A stretch of DNA of 64,000 bases from JBBDIX01 sp050486225. Lineage in GTDB: Bacteria > Actinomycetota > Nitriliruptoria > Nitriliruptorales > Nitriliruptoraceae. The stretch lies in assembly GCA_050486225.1 (NCBI GenBank), contig JBJHCV010000003.1, positions 248,001 to 312,000 on the forward strand, read 5' to 3'. The notes under the pieces were generated by a model. That model made no database searches. It saw nothing but the letters and a program-made list of their open reading frames with translations, and had not been told where the DNA came from. Of this stretch, positions 25,226 to 33,809 are shown in pieces; positions within the stretch are counted from its first letter, which is position 1, and each line of letters opens with the position of its first letter. The position numbers were made by a program, and so were the translations under genes.

Positions 25226-26167
25226 ATGAGCGGCACCGAGACGGAACCCAGCCCGACGCCCCGTGGTGGGCGGGTGCGGCGACGCCTGGTCCGGTTGGTC
25301 CCCGCGTCGATGCGGGCACTCGCGCGACGACGTCGTCGACCCCGTGCCCCTCGCGCCCAGACGGGAGGACGTGACCTGCCGGTCGCGATCGCGGTCGGCA
25401 TCGGGCTCGCCTCGGTCTTCGCCGGCGCACTCGCGTGGAACCCCATCGCGTTCAGCGCCGTCATCGGGCTGCTGACCACCATCGCGTACGTCGAGCTCCG
25501 CCACGTCCTGCGTGGCGTCGGCCGAGACCTGGACGTGCTGGTGCTCGTGGCCGCCACCTCGGTGATGCTGCTCGGCGCGTACCACGCGGGGCACGCGGGC
25601 CAGGTGATCGGCGTCCTGGTGCTGGTGGTCGGCGTGTTCCTGTGGCACGCCGCAGACACGGAGCGCGCCGCGGTCGCGTCGACGGTCGCGACCACGCTGC
25701 TCTTCGGCCTGTGGGTCGGATTCCTCGCTTCGTACGCCGTGCTGCTGATCGTCCGCCCGTCCGGTGGCGTGGTCGTCGTGGCTGCGGTCATCGGCGCGGC
25801 TGTACTCGCGGACACGGGAGCGTTCGCGGTGGGCGTGAAGTGGGGTCGCCACCCCGTGGCGCCGCGGCTGAGCCCCAACAAGACGTGGGAGGGGCTCGCC
25901 GGCGGCCTCGTGACCGCGACCGTCGTCGGCGTCCTCGTGCTGCCGCGGCTCGCCGGGCCCTTCGACCTGCGCAGCGCGGCGGTGGTCACCTTCGCGTGCG
26001 GACTCGCCGCGTTCCTCGGTGACCTCGTGGAGTCGATGGTCAAGCGTGACCTCGGGCTCAAGGACCTCGGCGAGGTGCTTCCCGGGCACGGTGGCATCCT
26101 CGACCGGGTCGACGGCATCCTGTTCGCGCTGCCGGTCGGGTACTACGCGATCGAACTGCTGACCTGA
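25226..26167 (+). CDS. cdsA: Phosphatidate cytidylyltransferase
   Basis: CDP-diacylglycerol synthase, 313 residues, with 7-8 predicted membrane helices. The family signature near the C-terminus is present (SMVKRDLGLKDLGEVLPGHG followed by GILDRVD). The first 50 residues are arginine-rich and cytoplasmic. It supplies CDP-DAG to PgsA, encoded 33 kb downstream in this window. Confidence 0.93.
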   Translation: MSGTETEPSPTPRGGRVRRRLVRLVPASMRALARRRRRPRAPRAQTGGRDLPVAIAVGIGLASVFAGALAWNPIAFSAVIGLLTTIAYVELRHVLRGVGRDLDVLVLVAATSVMLLGAYHAGHAGQVIGVLVLVVGVFLWHAADTERAAVASTVATTLLFGLWVGFLASYAVLLIVRPSGGVVVVAAVIGAAVLADTGAFAVGVKWGRHPVAPRLSPNKTWEGLAGGLVTATVVGVLVLPRLAGPFDLRSAAVVTFACGLAAFLGDLVESMVKRDLGLKDLGEVLPGHGGILDRVDGILFALPVGYYAIELLT

Positions 26168-26220
26168 CGACCCTGCCCGCCGGGTCCGGACCTCGGCCTC
26201 GCCGCGCGGGCTGGTCAGGC

Positions 26221-26262
26221 GGACATGACCGGGCCCGGTCGGGTGGACGTGACCGGGCCCGG
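26221..26262 (+). repeat. Direct repeat of a palindromic unit between cdsA and rlmN
   Basis: GGACATGACCGGGCCCGG (26221-26238) recurs as GGACGTGACCGGGCCCGG (26245-26262) with one mismatch and 24-bp spacing. Each copy holds the palindrome CCGGGCCCGG, so RNA could form a 10-bp stem between copies. It may be a terminator for cdsA or a binding site. Confidence 0.55.
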
Positions 26263-26327
26263 ACGGACTGCGTGCTGCCGTACCCTGCCGGGGACCTGCC
26301 GACCTCGACGACGCTGGACACCTCCTG

Positions 26328-27488
26328 ATGCCCGACGACGGCCCGATCGACCCGTACGGGTTGTCACGCGCCGACCTCGAGGCGCTCGTCGCGACGCTCG
26401 AGGAACCGGCGTACCGCGCGACCCAGGTGCGCCAGTGGCTCGTGCGCGGCGTCGACGAACCGGCGCGCATGACGAACCTGCCCGCGGCTCTGCGTGACCT
26501 GCTCGAGGCGCGATTCGCGCCCACACGCCCCGAACTCGTCGCGCACCGTGTCGCAGACGACGGCCACACCCACAAGCTGTTGCTCCGGTTCGCCGACGGC
26601 GAGGCCATCGAGGCGGTCCTGATGCTGTATCCGGGCCGTGCGACCGTGTGCGTGTCGACCCAGGCCGGATGCGCGATGGGCTGTCCGTTCTGTGCGACCG
26701 GACAGGCGGGGCTTCGCCGGCAGCTGACCTCTGGCGAGGTCGTGCGTCAGGTCGTGGTCGCCGACGCGGCGCTGCGGTCCGGTCGGCTCGGTGAGCACGT
26801 GATCCCCGGAGGGTCCCCAGACCACGTCACCAACGTCGTGTTCATGGGGATGGGCGAGCCGCTGGCGAACCTGGCCGCGACGACACGCAGCATCGAGTGG
26901 CTCCACGACCCGGACGGTTTCGACCTCTCTGCGCGCGGCATCACCGTGTCCACCGTCGGACTCGTGCCCGGCATCGAACGACTCGCCGACCTCGGCCTGC
27001 CGATCACCCTGGCGATCAGCCTGCACGCGGCGACCGACGAGCTGCGCGACGTGCTGGTCCCGATCAACACCGCGCACCCCATCGCACAGCTGGAGGCCGC
27101 CGTGCAGGCCTACCGGCGCCGGACCCGCCGCCGGGTCACCATCGAGTGGTGCCTCATCGGCGGCATCAACGACGACGACGTGCAGGCCGACGGTCTCGCG
27201 GCGATCGCCCGCCGGCTCGGCGCGCACGTCAACGTCATCCCGATGAACCCCACACCCGGGGTCTCGTGGCGTGAACCAGATCCGGACACCACTCGTCGGT
27301 TCGTCGAACGAGCCGGTCGCCGCGGGGCGACCGTGACGCTGCGCGACACCCGCGGACGAGATGCCGACGCCGCCTGTGGGCAGCTGCTCGCCGACTACAC
27401 GCTCGGCGGTGGCGCTCGGCTCCCGGCGTCGGTGGGTGCCAGTGAGCGGGTCGACGTCAGACCCGGCGCGTCGAGGGGTGCGTCGTGA
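26328..27488 (+). CDS. rlmN: Dual-specificity 23S rRNA/tRNA adenine-C2 methyltransferase RlmN
   Basis: Radical SAM enzyme, 386 residues, making m2A2503 in 23S rRNA and m2A37 in some tRNAs. The cluster motif C115xxxC119xxC122 (CAMGCPFC) and the later resolving cysteine in DADAACGQL are present, with GMGEPLAN and MNPTPG blocks. Its neighbours cdsA and dxr are the usual actinobacterial ones. The stop overlaps the dxr start by 4 nt. Confidence 0.95.
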   Translation: MPDDGPIDPYGLSRADLEALVATLEEPAYRATQVRQWLVRGVDEPARMTNLPAALRDLLEARFAPTRPELVAHRVADDGHTHKLLLRFADGEAIEAVLMLYPGRATVCVSTQAGCAMGCPFCATGQAGLRRQLTSGEVVRQVVVADAALRSGRLGEHVIPGGSPDHVTNVVFMGMGEPLANLAATTRSIEWLHDPDGFDLSARGITVSTVGLVPGIERLADLGLPITLAISLHAATDELRDVLVPINTAHPIAQLEAAVQAYRRRTRRRVTIEWCLIGGINDDDVQADGLAAIARRLGAHVNVIPMNPTPGVSWREPDPDTTRRFVERAGRRGATVTLRDTRGRDADAACGQLLADYTLGGGARLPASVGASERVDVRPGASRGAS

Positions 27489-28684
27489 GTCGACGCCGCG
27501 TGGTCGTGCTGGGGTCGACGGGGTCGATCGGCCGGCAGGCGCTGGAGGTCATCGCGAACCATCCGGACCGCTTCGAGGTGGTGGCGGTCGCCGCGGGACG
27601 AGACGACGAACGCCTCGAGGCCCAGGCGGACGCCACCGGCGCGCGTCGCGTCGCGCTCGCCGACGGCGAGGCGGCGCGTCGCCTCGCACGAAGGCGCTCG
27701 GACCTGCAGGTCCTCGACGGGCCTGCCGGGGTCGTCGAACTGGCGGAGTCGGATGCTGACGTGGTGCTCAACGGCATCACCGGGGCGGCGGGGCTCGCGG
27801 CGACGCTGGCCGCACTCGCCGGCCACACCACGGTCGCGCTCGCCAACAAGGAGAGCCTGATCGTCGGCGGTCCCCTGGTCCTCGACGCGGCACGGGCCGC
27901 CGGCGGCGTCGACCTGCGACTGGTGCCCGTCGACTCGGAGCACTCGGCGATCGCACAGTGCCTGCGGTCCGGGGATCGCGACGAGGTCGAACGGCTGGTG
28001 CTGACCGCCAGCGGGGGACCGTTCCGGGGCCGGTCGCGCGAGGACCTGGAACAGGTGACGGCCGCCGACGCGCTTGCGCACCCCACGTGGGACATGGGGC
28101 CGATGATCACCGTGAACTCGGCGACCCTCATGAACAAGGGCCTCGAACTCATCGAGGCTCACCTCCTGTTCGACGTGGAGTGGTCGTCGCTCGACGTGGT
28201 CGTGCATCCCCAGTCGGTCGTGCACTCGATGGTGGAGTTCGTCGACGGGTCCACGGTCGCCCAGCTGTCACCGCCGGACATGCGTGTGCCCATCCAACTC
28301 GCGCTGAGCTGGCCAGAGCGCCTGTCCGAGGCGCCCACGCGGTGTGACTGGACGGTGGCGCAGAGCCTGACGTTCGAGCCGGTCGACCGTTCGACGTTCC
28401 GGGCGCTCGACGTGGCCGAGGCCGCAGGTCGACGTGGTGGAACCCTGCCCGCCGTGATGAACGCCGCGAACGAGGTGGCCGTCACCGCGTTCCTCGAGGG
28501 CCAGGTCCGGTTCCCCCGAATCGTGGAGGCGGTCGAGGCCACGATGGAGGCCTGGGAGGCGACGAGTCCCGGTGCGCCACGAGACCTCGACGACGTCCTG
28601 CACGCGGACCGGTGGGCCCGAGCCCACGCGGGGCAACGCCTCGGACGCCGGGTGTCCCGGCCCGACGAGAAGGTGGAGCATTGA
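27485..28684 (+). CDS. dxr: 1-deoxy-D-xylulose 5-phosphate reductoisomerase
   Basis: Second enzyme of the MEP isoprenoid pathway, making MEP with NADPH, 399 residues. NADPH-binding GSTGSIGRQALEV, catalytic region VPVDSEHSAIAQCL, ASGGPFRG and NSATLMNKGLELIEAH are intact. GTG start overlapping rlmN. IspG, a later step of the same pathway, is two genes downstream. Confidence 0.97.
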   Translation: MSRRRVVVLGSTGSIGRQALEVIANHPDRFEVVAVAAGRDDERLEAQADATGARRVALADGEAARRLARRRSDLQVLDGPAGVVELAESDADVVLNGITGAAGLAATLAALAGHTTVALANKESLIVGGPLVLDAARAAGGVDLRLVPVDSEHSAIAQCLRSGDRDEVERLVLTASGGPFRGRSREDLEQVTAADALAHPTWDMGPMITVNSATLMNKGLELIEAHLLFDVEWSSLDVVVHPQSVVHSMVEFVDGSTVAQLSPPDMRVPIQLALSWPERLSEAPTRCDWTVAQSLTFEPVDRSTFRALDVAEAAGRRGGTLPAVMNAANEVAVTAFLEGQVRFPRIVEAVEATMEAWEATSPGAPRDLDDVLHADRWARAHAGQRLGRRVSRPDEKVEH

Positions 28685-30126
28685 GCAGCGCGTGGTCGAT
28701 CACGGCGTTCGTGCTGGCGATCCTGCTGGCCATCATGCTGCACGAGGCCGGCCACTTCGTGACGGCGCGGCGCTTCGGCATGCGCGCCGACCGATTCTTC
28801 CTCGGGTTCGGACCGACCCTGTGGTCCACACGGCGCGGCGAGACCGAGTACGGGGTCAAGGCGCTGCCACTGGGGGGCTTCGTCCGCATCGTCGGGATGC
28901 TCCCCGACGACCATCGACTGCCACCCGCGATCGACGCGGCGCTCGAGGGCCTCGACGGTCCGGATGCTGCCGGCTCGGCCCTGCCCGAAGGTGGCGACTG
29001 GGCGGAACGACTCCGTGCACGCGTGCGTGAGCGCGGTGCATCGGTAGACGTCACCGACCGGATCGTGCGGCGAATGCGCGGCAGTACCACCGATCCGGGC
29101 GACGTCGACGCGATGCGTCGACTCTTCCACGAGGTCGTCGTCACCGAGGTCGACGACACCGGACGTGTGGGCGACCTGCGTCATCGGCTCCTCCACGGCG
29201 ACGAGGGTCGGTTCTTCCACGAGCGGCCGGCGTGGCAACGGGCCATCGTCCTCGTGTCCGGATCGGTCGCGCACTTCCTGATCGCGATCGCCGTGCTGGT
29301 CGTGGCCTACGCGTTCCTGCCCCAGTGGACCGGGACGATGACCAACACCGTCGCAGACGTGGCGGTGGACTCACCGGCGTCCGATGCAGGACTCGAGCCC
29401 GGGGACCGGGTCGTCGGGGTGCACCAGTTGCGTTCCGACGACTACGACCGCCTGCGCGACGAGATCCGCAGGCACCCCGGACGTCCGATCGACGTCCACG
29501 TGGAGCGCGGTGACGACCAGCTCGTCCTGACCATGACCCCGCTCGCGACCGAACTGGCCAGTGGCGAGGTCATCGGAGTCGTCGGGTTCGCTCCGGTGCC
29601 CGAGTTCGAACGGATGCGACCGGTCGACGCCATCGAGCGGGCGCTCGTCGGGCAGCCGGACATCGGCAGTCCCGGCGGGTTCGGTCCGATGTTCACCGGT
29701 TCGCTGCGGGCACTCGCCAGCGTGTTCAGCCCGTCGGGCATCGGTGACATCCTCTCCCAGGCGACCGGCCAGCAGGAACGATCCATGGACGGCGCGGTGT
29801 CGCTCGTCGGCGCGGCGTCGATCGCCGGCCAGCTCGGTGACGGCGCCACCGGGCTCGTGCTGTTCCTCGGTCTCATCGCCGTGGTCAACGTGTTCATCGG
29901 GATCTTCAACCTGGTTCCGTTGCCACCACTCGACGGCGGCCACCTGGCCGCGCTCGGCATCGAACGTTCGGTCAACCTGGTGCGGACGCTTCGTGGCCGC
30001 ACACCGGACTATCGGCTCGATCCCCGTGCCCTGTCCGCGGTGGCGATCCCGGTCCTGGTGATCCTCGCCGTGATCGTGGTCGCCCTGCTGTGGCTCGACA
30101 TCACGGACCCGATCCGCCTGGGCTGA
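28681..30126 (+). CDS. rseP: Site-2 protease RseP/Rip1-type zinc metalloprotease with a large insertion
   Basis: M50 intramembrane protease, 481 residues, cleaving anti-sigma factors and signal-peptide remnants. HEAGH lies in the first membrane helix (about residue 21) and the second metal site is PLPPLDGGHL. A PDZ domain sits at roughly 225-300. Between the GGFVRIVGMLP loop (about residue 75) and the ERPAWQRAIVLVSG helix (about 180) there is an extra hydrophilic block of about 100 residues, making it longer than Mycobacterium Rip1 (about 404). TTG 28681 overlaps the dxr stop and follows AAGGTGGAG. Confidence 0.93.
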   Translation: MSSAWSITAFVLAILLAIMLHEAGHFVTARRFGMRADRFFLGFGPTLWSTRRGETEYGVKALPLGGFVRIVGMLPDDHRLPPAIDAALEGLDGPDAAGSALPEGGDWAERLRARVRERGASVDVTDRIVRRMRGSTTDPGDVDAMRRLFHEVVVTEVDDTGRVGDLRHRLLHGDEGRFFHERPAWQRAIVLVSGSVAHFLIAIAVLVVAYAFLPQWTGTMTNTVADVAVDSPASDAGLEPGDRVVGVHQLRSDDYDRLRDEIRRHPGRPIDVHVERGDDQLVLTMTPLATELASGEVIGVVGFAPVPEFERMRPVDAIERALVGQPDIGSPGGFGPMFTGSLRALASVFSPSGIGDILSQATGQQERSMDGAVSLVGAASIAGQLGDGATGLVLFLGLIAVVNVFIGIFNLVPLPPLDGGHLAALGIERSVNLVRTLRGRTPDYRLDPRALSAVAIPVLVILAVIVVALLWLDITDPIRLG

Positions 30127-30179
30127 CCGGTACCCTTCCGGATCCGAGCTCCCACCGGCCCGTCCCCGAGGAATCGTTC

Positions 30180-31337
30180 GTGACGACCGCCCTGCCGATC
30201 GTCGGCAACGCCGCCACACGTCCTGCCGACCCGTCGGGACCGAAGCGGCGTGAGACCCGCACGATTCGCCTGGGGCCCCTCGAGGTGGGTGGCAACGCCC
30301 CGATCACCGTCCAGACCATGACGGTCACCCCGACGCACGAGGTCGACCTGACCCTGCAGGCGATCGCGGCCTGTCAGGCCGCCGGCGCGGACATCGTCCG
30401 GATCGCTGTCCCGCGTCGTGAGGACGCCGAGGCGCTGGCACGGATCGTCGAACACGCGCGCATCCCGGTCATCGCCGACATCCACTTCCAGTGGAAGTAT
30501 GCGGTCATGGCGATCGAGGCCGGGTGCGCGGGAGTCCGGATCAACCCGGGCAACATCCGCAAGCACGACAAGGTGGCCCTGCTGGGGCGCCTCGCGTCCG
30601 AGGCGGGCGTGGCGATCCGCATCGGCGTGAACGGCGGAAGCCTGGAGCAGGCCGTCCTCGACGAGTTCGGCGGTCCGACGCCCGAGGCGCTCGTCGAGTC
30701 CGCGCTGCGGGAGGCGCGTCTGCTCGAGGACGTCGACTTCCACGACACCAAGATCTCCGTCAAGCACTCGGATCCGTGGGTCATGATCCAGACCTACCGT
30801 CTGCTCGCCGAGCGATCCGACTACCCGCTCCATCTCGGGGTGACGGAGGCCGGACCGCTGAAGACAGGCTCCATCAAGTCGGCCGTCGGCATCGGCACCC
30901 TGCTCGCCGAGGGCATCGGTGACACCATCCGCGTGTCCCTGTCGGCGGACCCGGTCGAGGAGGTCAAGGCCGGCATCGCCATCCTCGAGTCCCTGCACCT
31001 TCGCGAACGAGGCCTCGACGTGGTGTCGTGCCCCTCGTGCGGCCGGGCGCAGGTCGACGTGTGGACCCTGGCCGAGGAGGTCCAGAAGGGCCTCGAGGGC
31101 ATCGAGGCGCCGTTGCGGGTGGCCGTCATGGGCTGTGTGGTCAACGGCCCGGGGGAGGCCCGCGAGGCAGACCTCGGGGTCGCGGCGGGCAACGGCAAGG
31201 GCGACATCATCCGGCGGGGCGAGCGGATCGCCACGGTCCGCGAGGAGGACATCGTCGAGGCGATGGTCCACTACGCCACGGAGATGGCTGCGGAGATCGC
31301 CGCCGAGCGAGGCGAGGGGTCTCCGATCGTCGTCTGA
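30180..31337 (+). CDS. ispG: 4-hydroxy-3-methylbut-2-en-1-yl diphosphate synthase
   Basis: GcpE, 385 residues, reducing MEcPP to HMBPP in the MEP pathway. The three cluster cysteines are in CPSCGRAQVD and GCVVNGPGEA. GTG 30180 follows GAGGAATC. dxr-rseP-ispG is a conserved actinobacterial gene string. Confidence 0.96.
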   Translation: MTTALPIVGNAATRPADPSGPKRRETRTIRLGPLEVGGNAPITVQTMTVTPTHEVDLTLQAIAACQAAGADIVRIAVPRREDAEALARIVEHARIPVIADIHFQWKYAVMAIEAGCAGVRINPGNIRKHDKVALLGRLASEAGVAIRIGVNGGSLEQAVLDEFGGPTPEALVESALREARLLEDVDFHDTKISVKHSDPWVMIQTYRLLAERSDYPLHLGVTEAGPLKTGSIKSAVGIGTLLAEGIGDTIRVSLSADPVEEVKAGIAILESLHLRERGLDVVSCPSCGRAQVDVWTLAEEVQKGLEGIEAPLRVAVMGCVVNGPGEAREADLGVAAGNGKGDIIRRGERIATVREEDIVEAMVHYATEMAAEIAAERGEGSPIVV

Positions 31338-31421
31338 ACGGGCCGGTCCGGAGTTGCGTCGCCGGTGCCCGGAGGCCTCTGCGGGCCTCGCGTGCCCGTG
31401 ATACCTTCGATCACTGGCGGT

Positions 31422-31442
31422 GCGGGCCGTTCGACGGCCCGC
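31422..31442 (+). promoter_or_regulatory. Perfect hairpin in the rimP leader, first
   Basis: GCGGGCCGT (31422-31430) pairs with ACGGCCCGC (31434-31442) around a TCG triloop. It lies about 20 nt after a possible -10 element, so it would be at the 5' end of the operon transcript. Confidence 0.5.
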
Positions 31443-31566
31443 GCTGTGCGTTCGGCCCGCACCCGGCGGCCGTGCCTGCGACAGGCACCCCCGGTGCACG
31501 ACCGGATGCGCCGGAAGGCGGCACACCACGCTGCGGACCGGACCCGACAACGGACGTCCGACGCGG

Positions 31567-31590
31567 CGGCCGGCCCTGACGGGCCGGCCG
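31567..31590 (+). terminator. Terminator-like hairpin upstream of rimP, second
   Basis: CGGCCGGCCC (31567-31576) pairs with GGGCCGGCCG (31581-31590), a 10-bp all-GC stem with a 4-nt loop, 58 nt before the rimP ATG. TT follows but no long U-tract. It may attenuate the nusA operon; NusA itself acts on such pause hairpins. Confidence 0.5.
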
Positions 31591-31648
31591 TTGACGTGGG
31601 CAGGGAAGAACGCGGAGTGCCGCGCGACACGACGACGGTGAGGACACG

Positions 31649-32149
31649 ATGACCAGCAGGCGCGAGGCCCAGCTGATCGAACGTGTGCGTGCACTCGTCG
31701 TCGACGCGTGTGCCGATGTCGACGTGGAACTCCTCGACGTGGAACTCCGTGGGCAGGGCCAGCACCGTGTCGTGCGTGTCGTTGCCGACACCCTGGACAC
31801 CTCGCCGGACGCCGGACTCGACATCGACGAGATCGCGGCTCTGTCGCGTCGCATCGGTGAACTGCTCGACGAGCAGGACGTCGTTCCCGGCAGCCACACC
31901 CTCGAGGTGACGTCTCCGGGAGTCGATCGTCCGTTGCGGGTCACCCGAGACTTCCTGCGAAACGCCGGACGTGACGTGGTCGTGCACCTGCTGGCCGACG
32001 ACGACGCTGACGACACCGAGCCCGGATCGCAGACGACGGGCACCGTCGTCGACTCCGACGAGTCGACCGTCACGCTCGACGTGTCCGGCGAGCGGGTCAC
32101 GATCGCGCTCGCGGACATCGACCACGCCAGGGTGGTGCTGCCATGGTGA
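31649..32149 (+). CDS. rimP: Ribosome maturation factor RimP
   Basis: A 166-residue RimP, needed for 30S assembly. The conserved motif LEVTSPGVDRPLR is at about residues 88-100, and the C-terminal SH3-like domain follows. ATG 31649 follows GGTGAGGACACG. It is the first gene of the classical rimP-nusA-ylxR-infB operon. Confidence 0.94.
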   Translation: MTSRREAQLIERVRALVVDACADVDVELLDVELRGQGQHRVVRVVADTLDTSPDAGLDIDEIAALSRRIGELLDEQDVVPGSHTLEVTSPGVDRPLRVTRDFLRNAGRDVVVHLLADDDADDTEPGSQTTGTVVDSDESTVTLDVSGERVTIALADIDHARVVLPW

Positions 32150-32165
32150 CCGAGGAGGCCCACAG

Positions 32166-33440
32166 GTGAAGATCGACATCGACGCGCTCCGTCAGATCGA
32201 GCGGGAGAAGGGGCTCGACTTCCACACGGTCGTCGAGGCGTTCGAGACCGCGATGGCGTCCGCCTACAAGCGGTCCTCCACGGCGACCGCCGACGAGGCG
32301 CGGGTCACGGTGGACCGGGTCACCGGCGAGGTGACGCTGTACGCGCAGGAACTCGACGACGATGGCAACATCGTGTCGGAGTGGCAGGAGGAGCCGAAGG
32401 ACTTCGGCCGCATCGTTGCGCAGACGGCCAAGCAGGTGCTCCTCCAGCGTCTTCGCGAGGCAGAGCGCGAGGCCACCTACGGCGAGTTCGTCGGCCGCGA
32501 GGGAGACATCATCTCCGGCCAGATCAGTCAGCAGGGCAACGTCACCCTCATCGAGATGGGCCGGACCGAGGCACTGCTGCCGTACTCGGAACAGGTGCCC
32601 AACGAACGTCTCGACCACGGTGCGTTCACGCGCGCGGTCGTCATCGAGGTGCGCAAGCAGCTCCGAGGTGCCCAGATCGTGGGCTCGCGGACCCACCCTG
32701 CGCTGGTCGTCGGTCTGTTCGCCCTCGAGGTTCCGGAGATCGAGGAGGGAATCGTCGAGATCCGGGGCATCGCCCGCGAGGCAGGTCACCGGACGAAGGT
32801 CGCGGTGATGTCCAACGATCCCGACGTCGACCCGGTCGGGGCCTGCGTCGGACCCGGCGGACAGCGTGCACGCAGCGTGCAGAAGGAACTCCACGCCGAC
32901 GAGATGGAACGCATCGACATCGTGAGGTGGGCGGACGAGCCCGAACAGCTCGTGGCGAACGCGCTGTCGCCCGCGAAGGTCAGCAACGTCTACCTCTACC
33001 CGGACGACGGGACGGCGATGGTGGTCGTTCCCGACTACCAGTTGTCGTTGGCGATCGGCCGCGAGGGGCAGAACGCCCGCCTGGCGGCGCGTCTGACGGG
33101 CTGGAGGATCGACATCAAGTCCGAGACGCAGTTCGCCGAGGAGCAGAAGGCGTTCCAGGACGCGTTCGAGAAGGGCCTGATCGACGAGTTCGGCAACCCG
33201 CTGTCCCCCGAGGGTGAACGTGCCATCGAGGAGGCCGTGGAGTCGGCGCGGGCCGCCCGTGACGACGTGCTGGTCCCCGACGACTCCGACGTCGGGGTGC
33301 ACGCCGACGGCGTCGACGTCGACGACCCCGACCCGGCCGTGATCCGCCCGGTTCCTGCCGACGGCGACGCCGAGCAGGTCGACGCGTCCGGCGTGGCTGA
33401 CGCCGAGGACGCCGCCGCGACGGAACCCGACCAGACGTGA
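32166..33440 (+). CDS. nusA: Transcription termination/antitermination protein NusA
   Basis: NusA of 424 residues with the N-terminal RNAP-binding domain (MKIDIDALRQIEREKGLDF), S1 domain, and two KH domains (VGACVGPGGQRARSVQKEL and LAIGREGQNARLAARLTGW). After about residue 350 an acidic D/A/V-rich tail of 70 residues follows in place of the E. coli AR domains. GTG 32166 has GAGGAGG at 32152-32158. Confidence 0.95.
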   Translation: MKIDIDALRQIEREKGLDFHTVVEAFETAMASAYKRSSTATADEARVTVDRVTGEVTLYAQELDDDGNIVSEWQEEPKDFGRIVAQTAKQVLLQRLREAEREATYGEFVGREGDIISGQISQQGNVTLIEMGRTEALLPYSEQVPNERLDHGAFTRAVVIEVRKQLRGAQIVGSRTHPALVVGLFALEVPEIEEGIVEIRGIAREAGHRTKVAVMSNDPDVDPVGACVGPGGQRARSVQKELHADEMERIDIVRWADEPEQLVANALSPAKVSNVYLYPDDGTAMVVVPDYQLSLAIGREGQNARLAARLTGWRIDIKSETQFAEEQKAFQDAFEKGLIDEFGNPLSPEGERAIEEAVESARAARDDVLVPDDSDVGVHADGVDVDDPDPAVIRPVPADGDAEQVDASGVADAEDAAATEPDQT

Positions 33441-33485
33441 CCGTCGGGCGTCGACCGCATGACGACTGCAGTGGAGGAAGTAGGC

Positions 33486-33809
33486 TTGGAGACCGAGGCG
33501 CCCAGCGGGCCCGTGAGGACCTGTGTCGGTTGCCGGTCGCGACGCGACCAGCGTGACCTGATCAGGTTCGTCCGGACGCCCGGAGGGATCCGTTGCATCG
33601 CGACGGGCCGTCGACCCCCGGGTCGCGGCGCCGCTCTCTGTCCCGAGGAATCCTGCATCGCCGCCGCGGCCCGCCGCGACGGCGCGGCGCTGCGCCACGC
33701 ACTGCGTGGTGGGACGGCGACGGAGGCGACCGCAGCACTGCGAGTCGCACGCACCCCAGCGGTGCGAGAACTGGTCCGACGAGGGACCGTGAGGAGCGAG
33801 AACGCGTGA
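33486..33809 (+). CDS. ylxR: YlxR family RNA-binding protein
   Basis: A small basic protein of 107 residues (DUF448) with the CVGC entry, GRGAALCP motif and positively charged surface. YlxR modulates RNase P and gene expression in other bacteria. TTG 33486 was chosen because GGAGGA lies 8 nt upstream and the CVGC motif then falls near residue 13 as usual; ATG 33459 is the alternative. The stop overlaps infB by 4 nt. Confidence 0.9.
   Translation: METEAPSGPVRTCVGCRSRRDQRDLIRFVRTPGGIRCIATGRRPPGRGAALCPEESCIAAAARRDGAALRHALRGGTATEATAALRVARTPAVRELVRRGTVRSENA

Larger units (their letters stand above)
31338..31648. other. 311-nt leader region of the rimP-nusA-infB operon
   Basis: No protein-coding gene is supported. 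The stretch holds two strong perfect hairpins (31422-31442 and 31567-31590) and a possible -10 element (GATACCT near 31400), so it probably contains the operon promoter and a structured leader. Confidence 0.6.
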
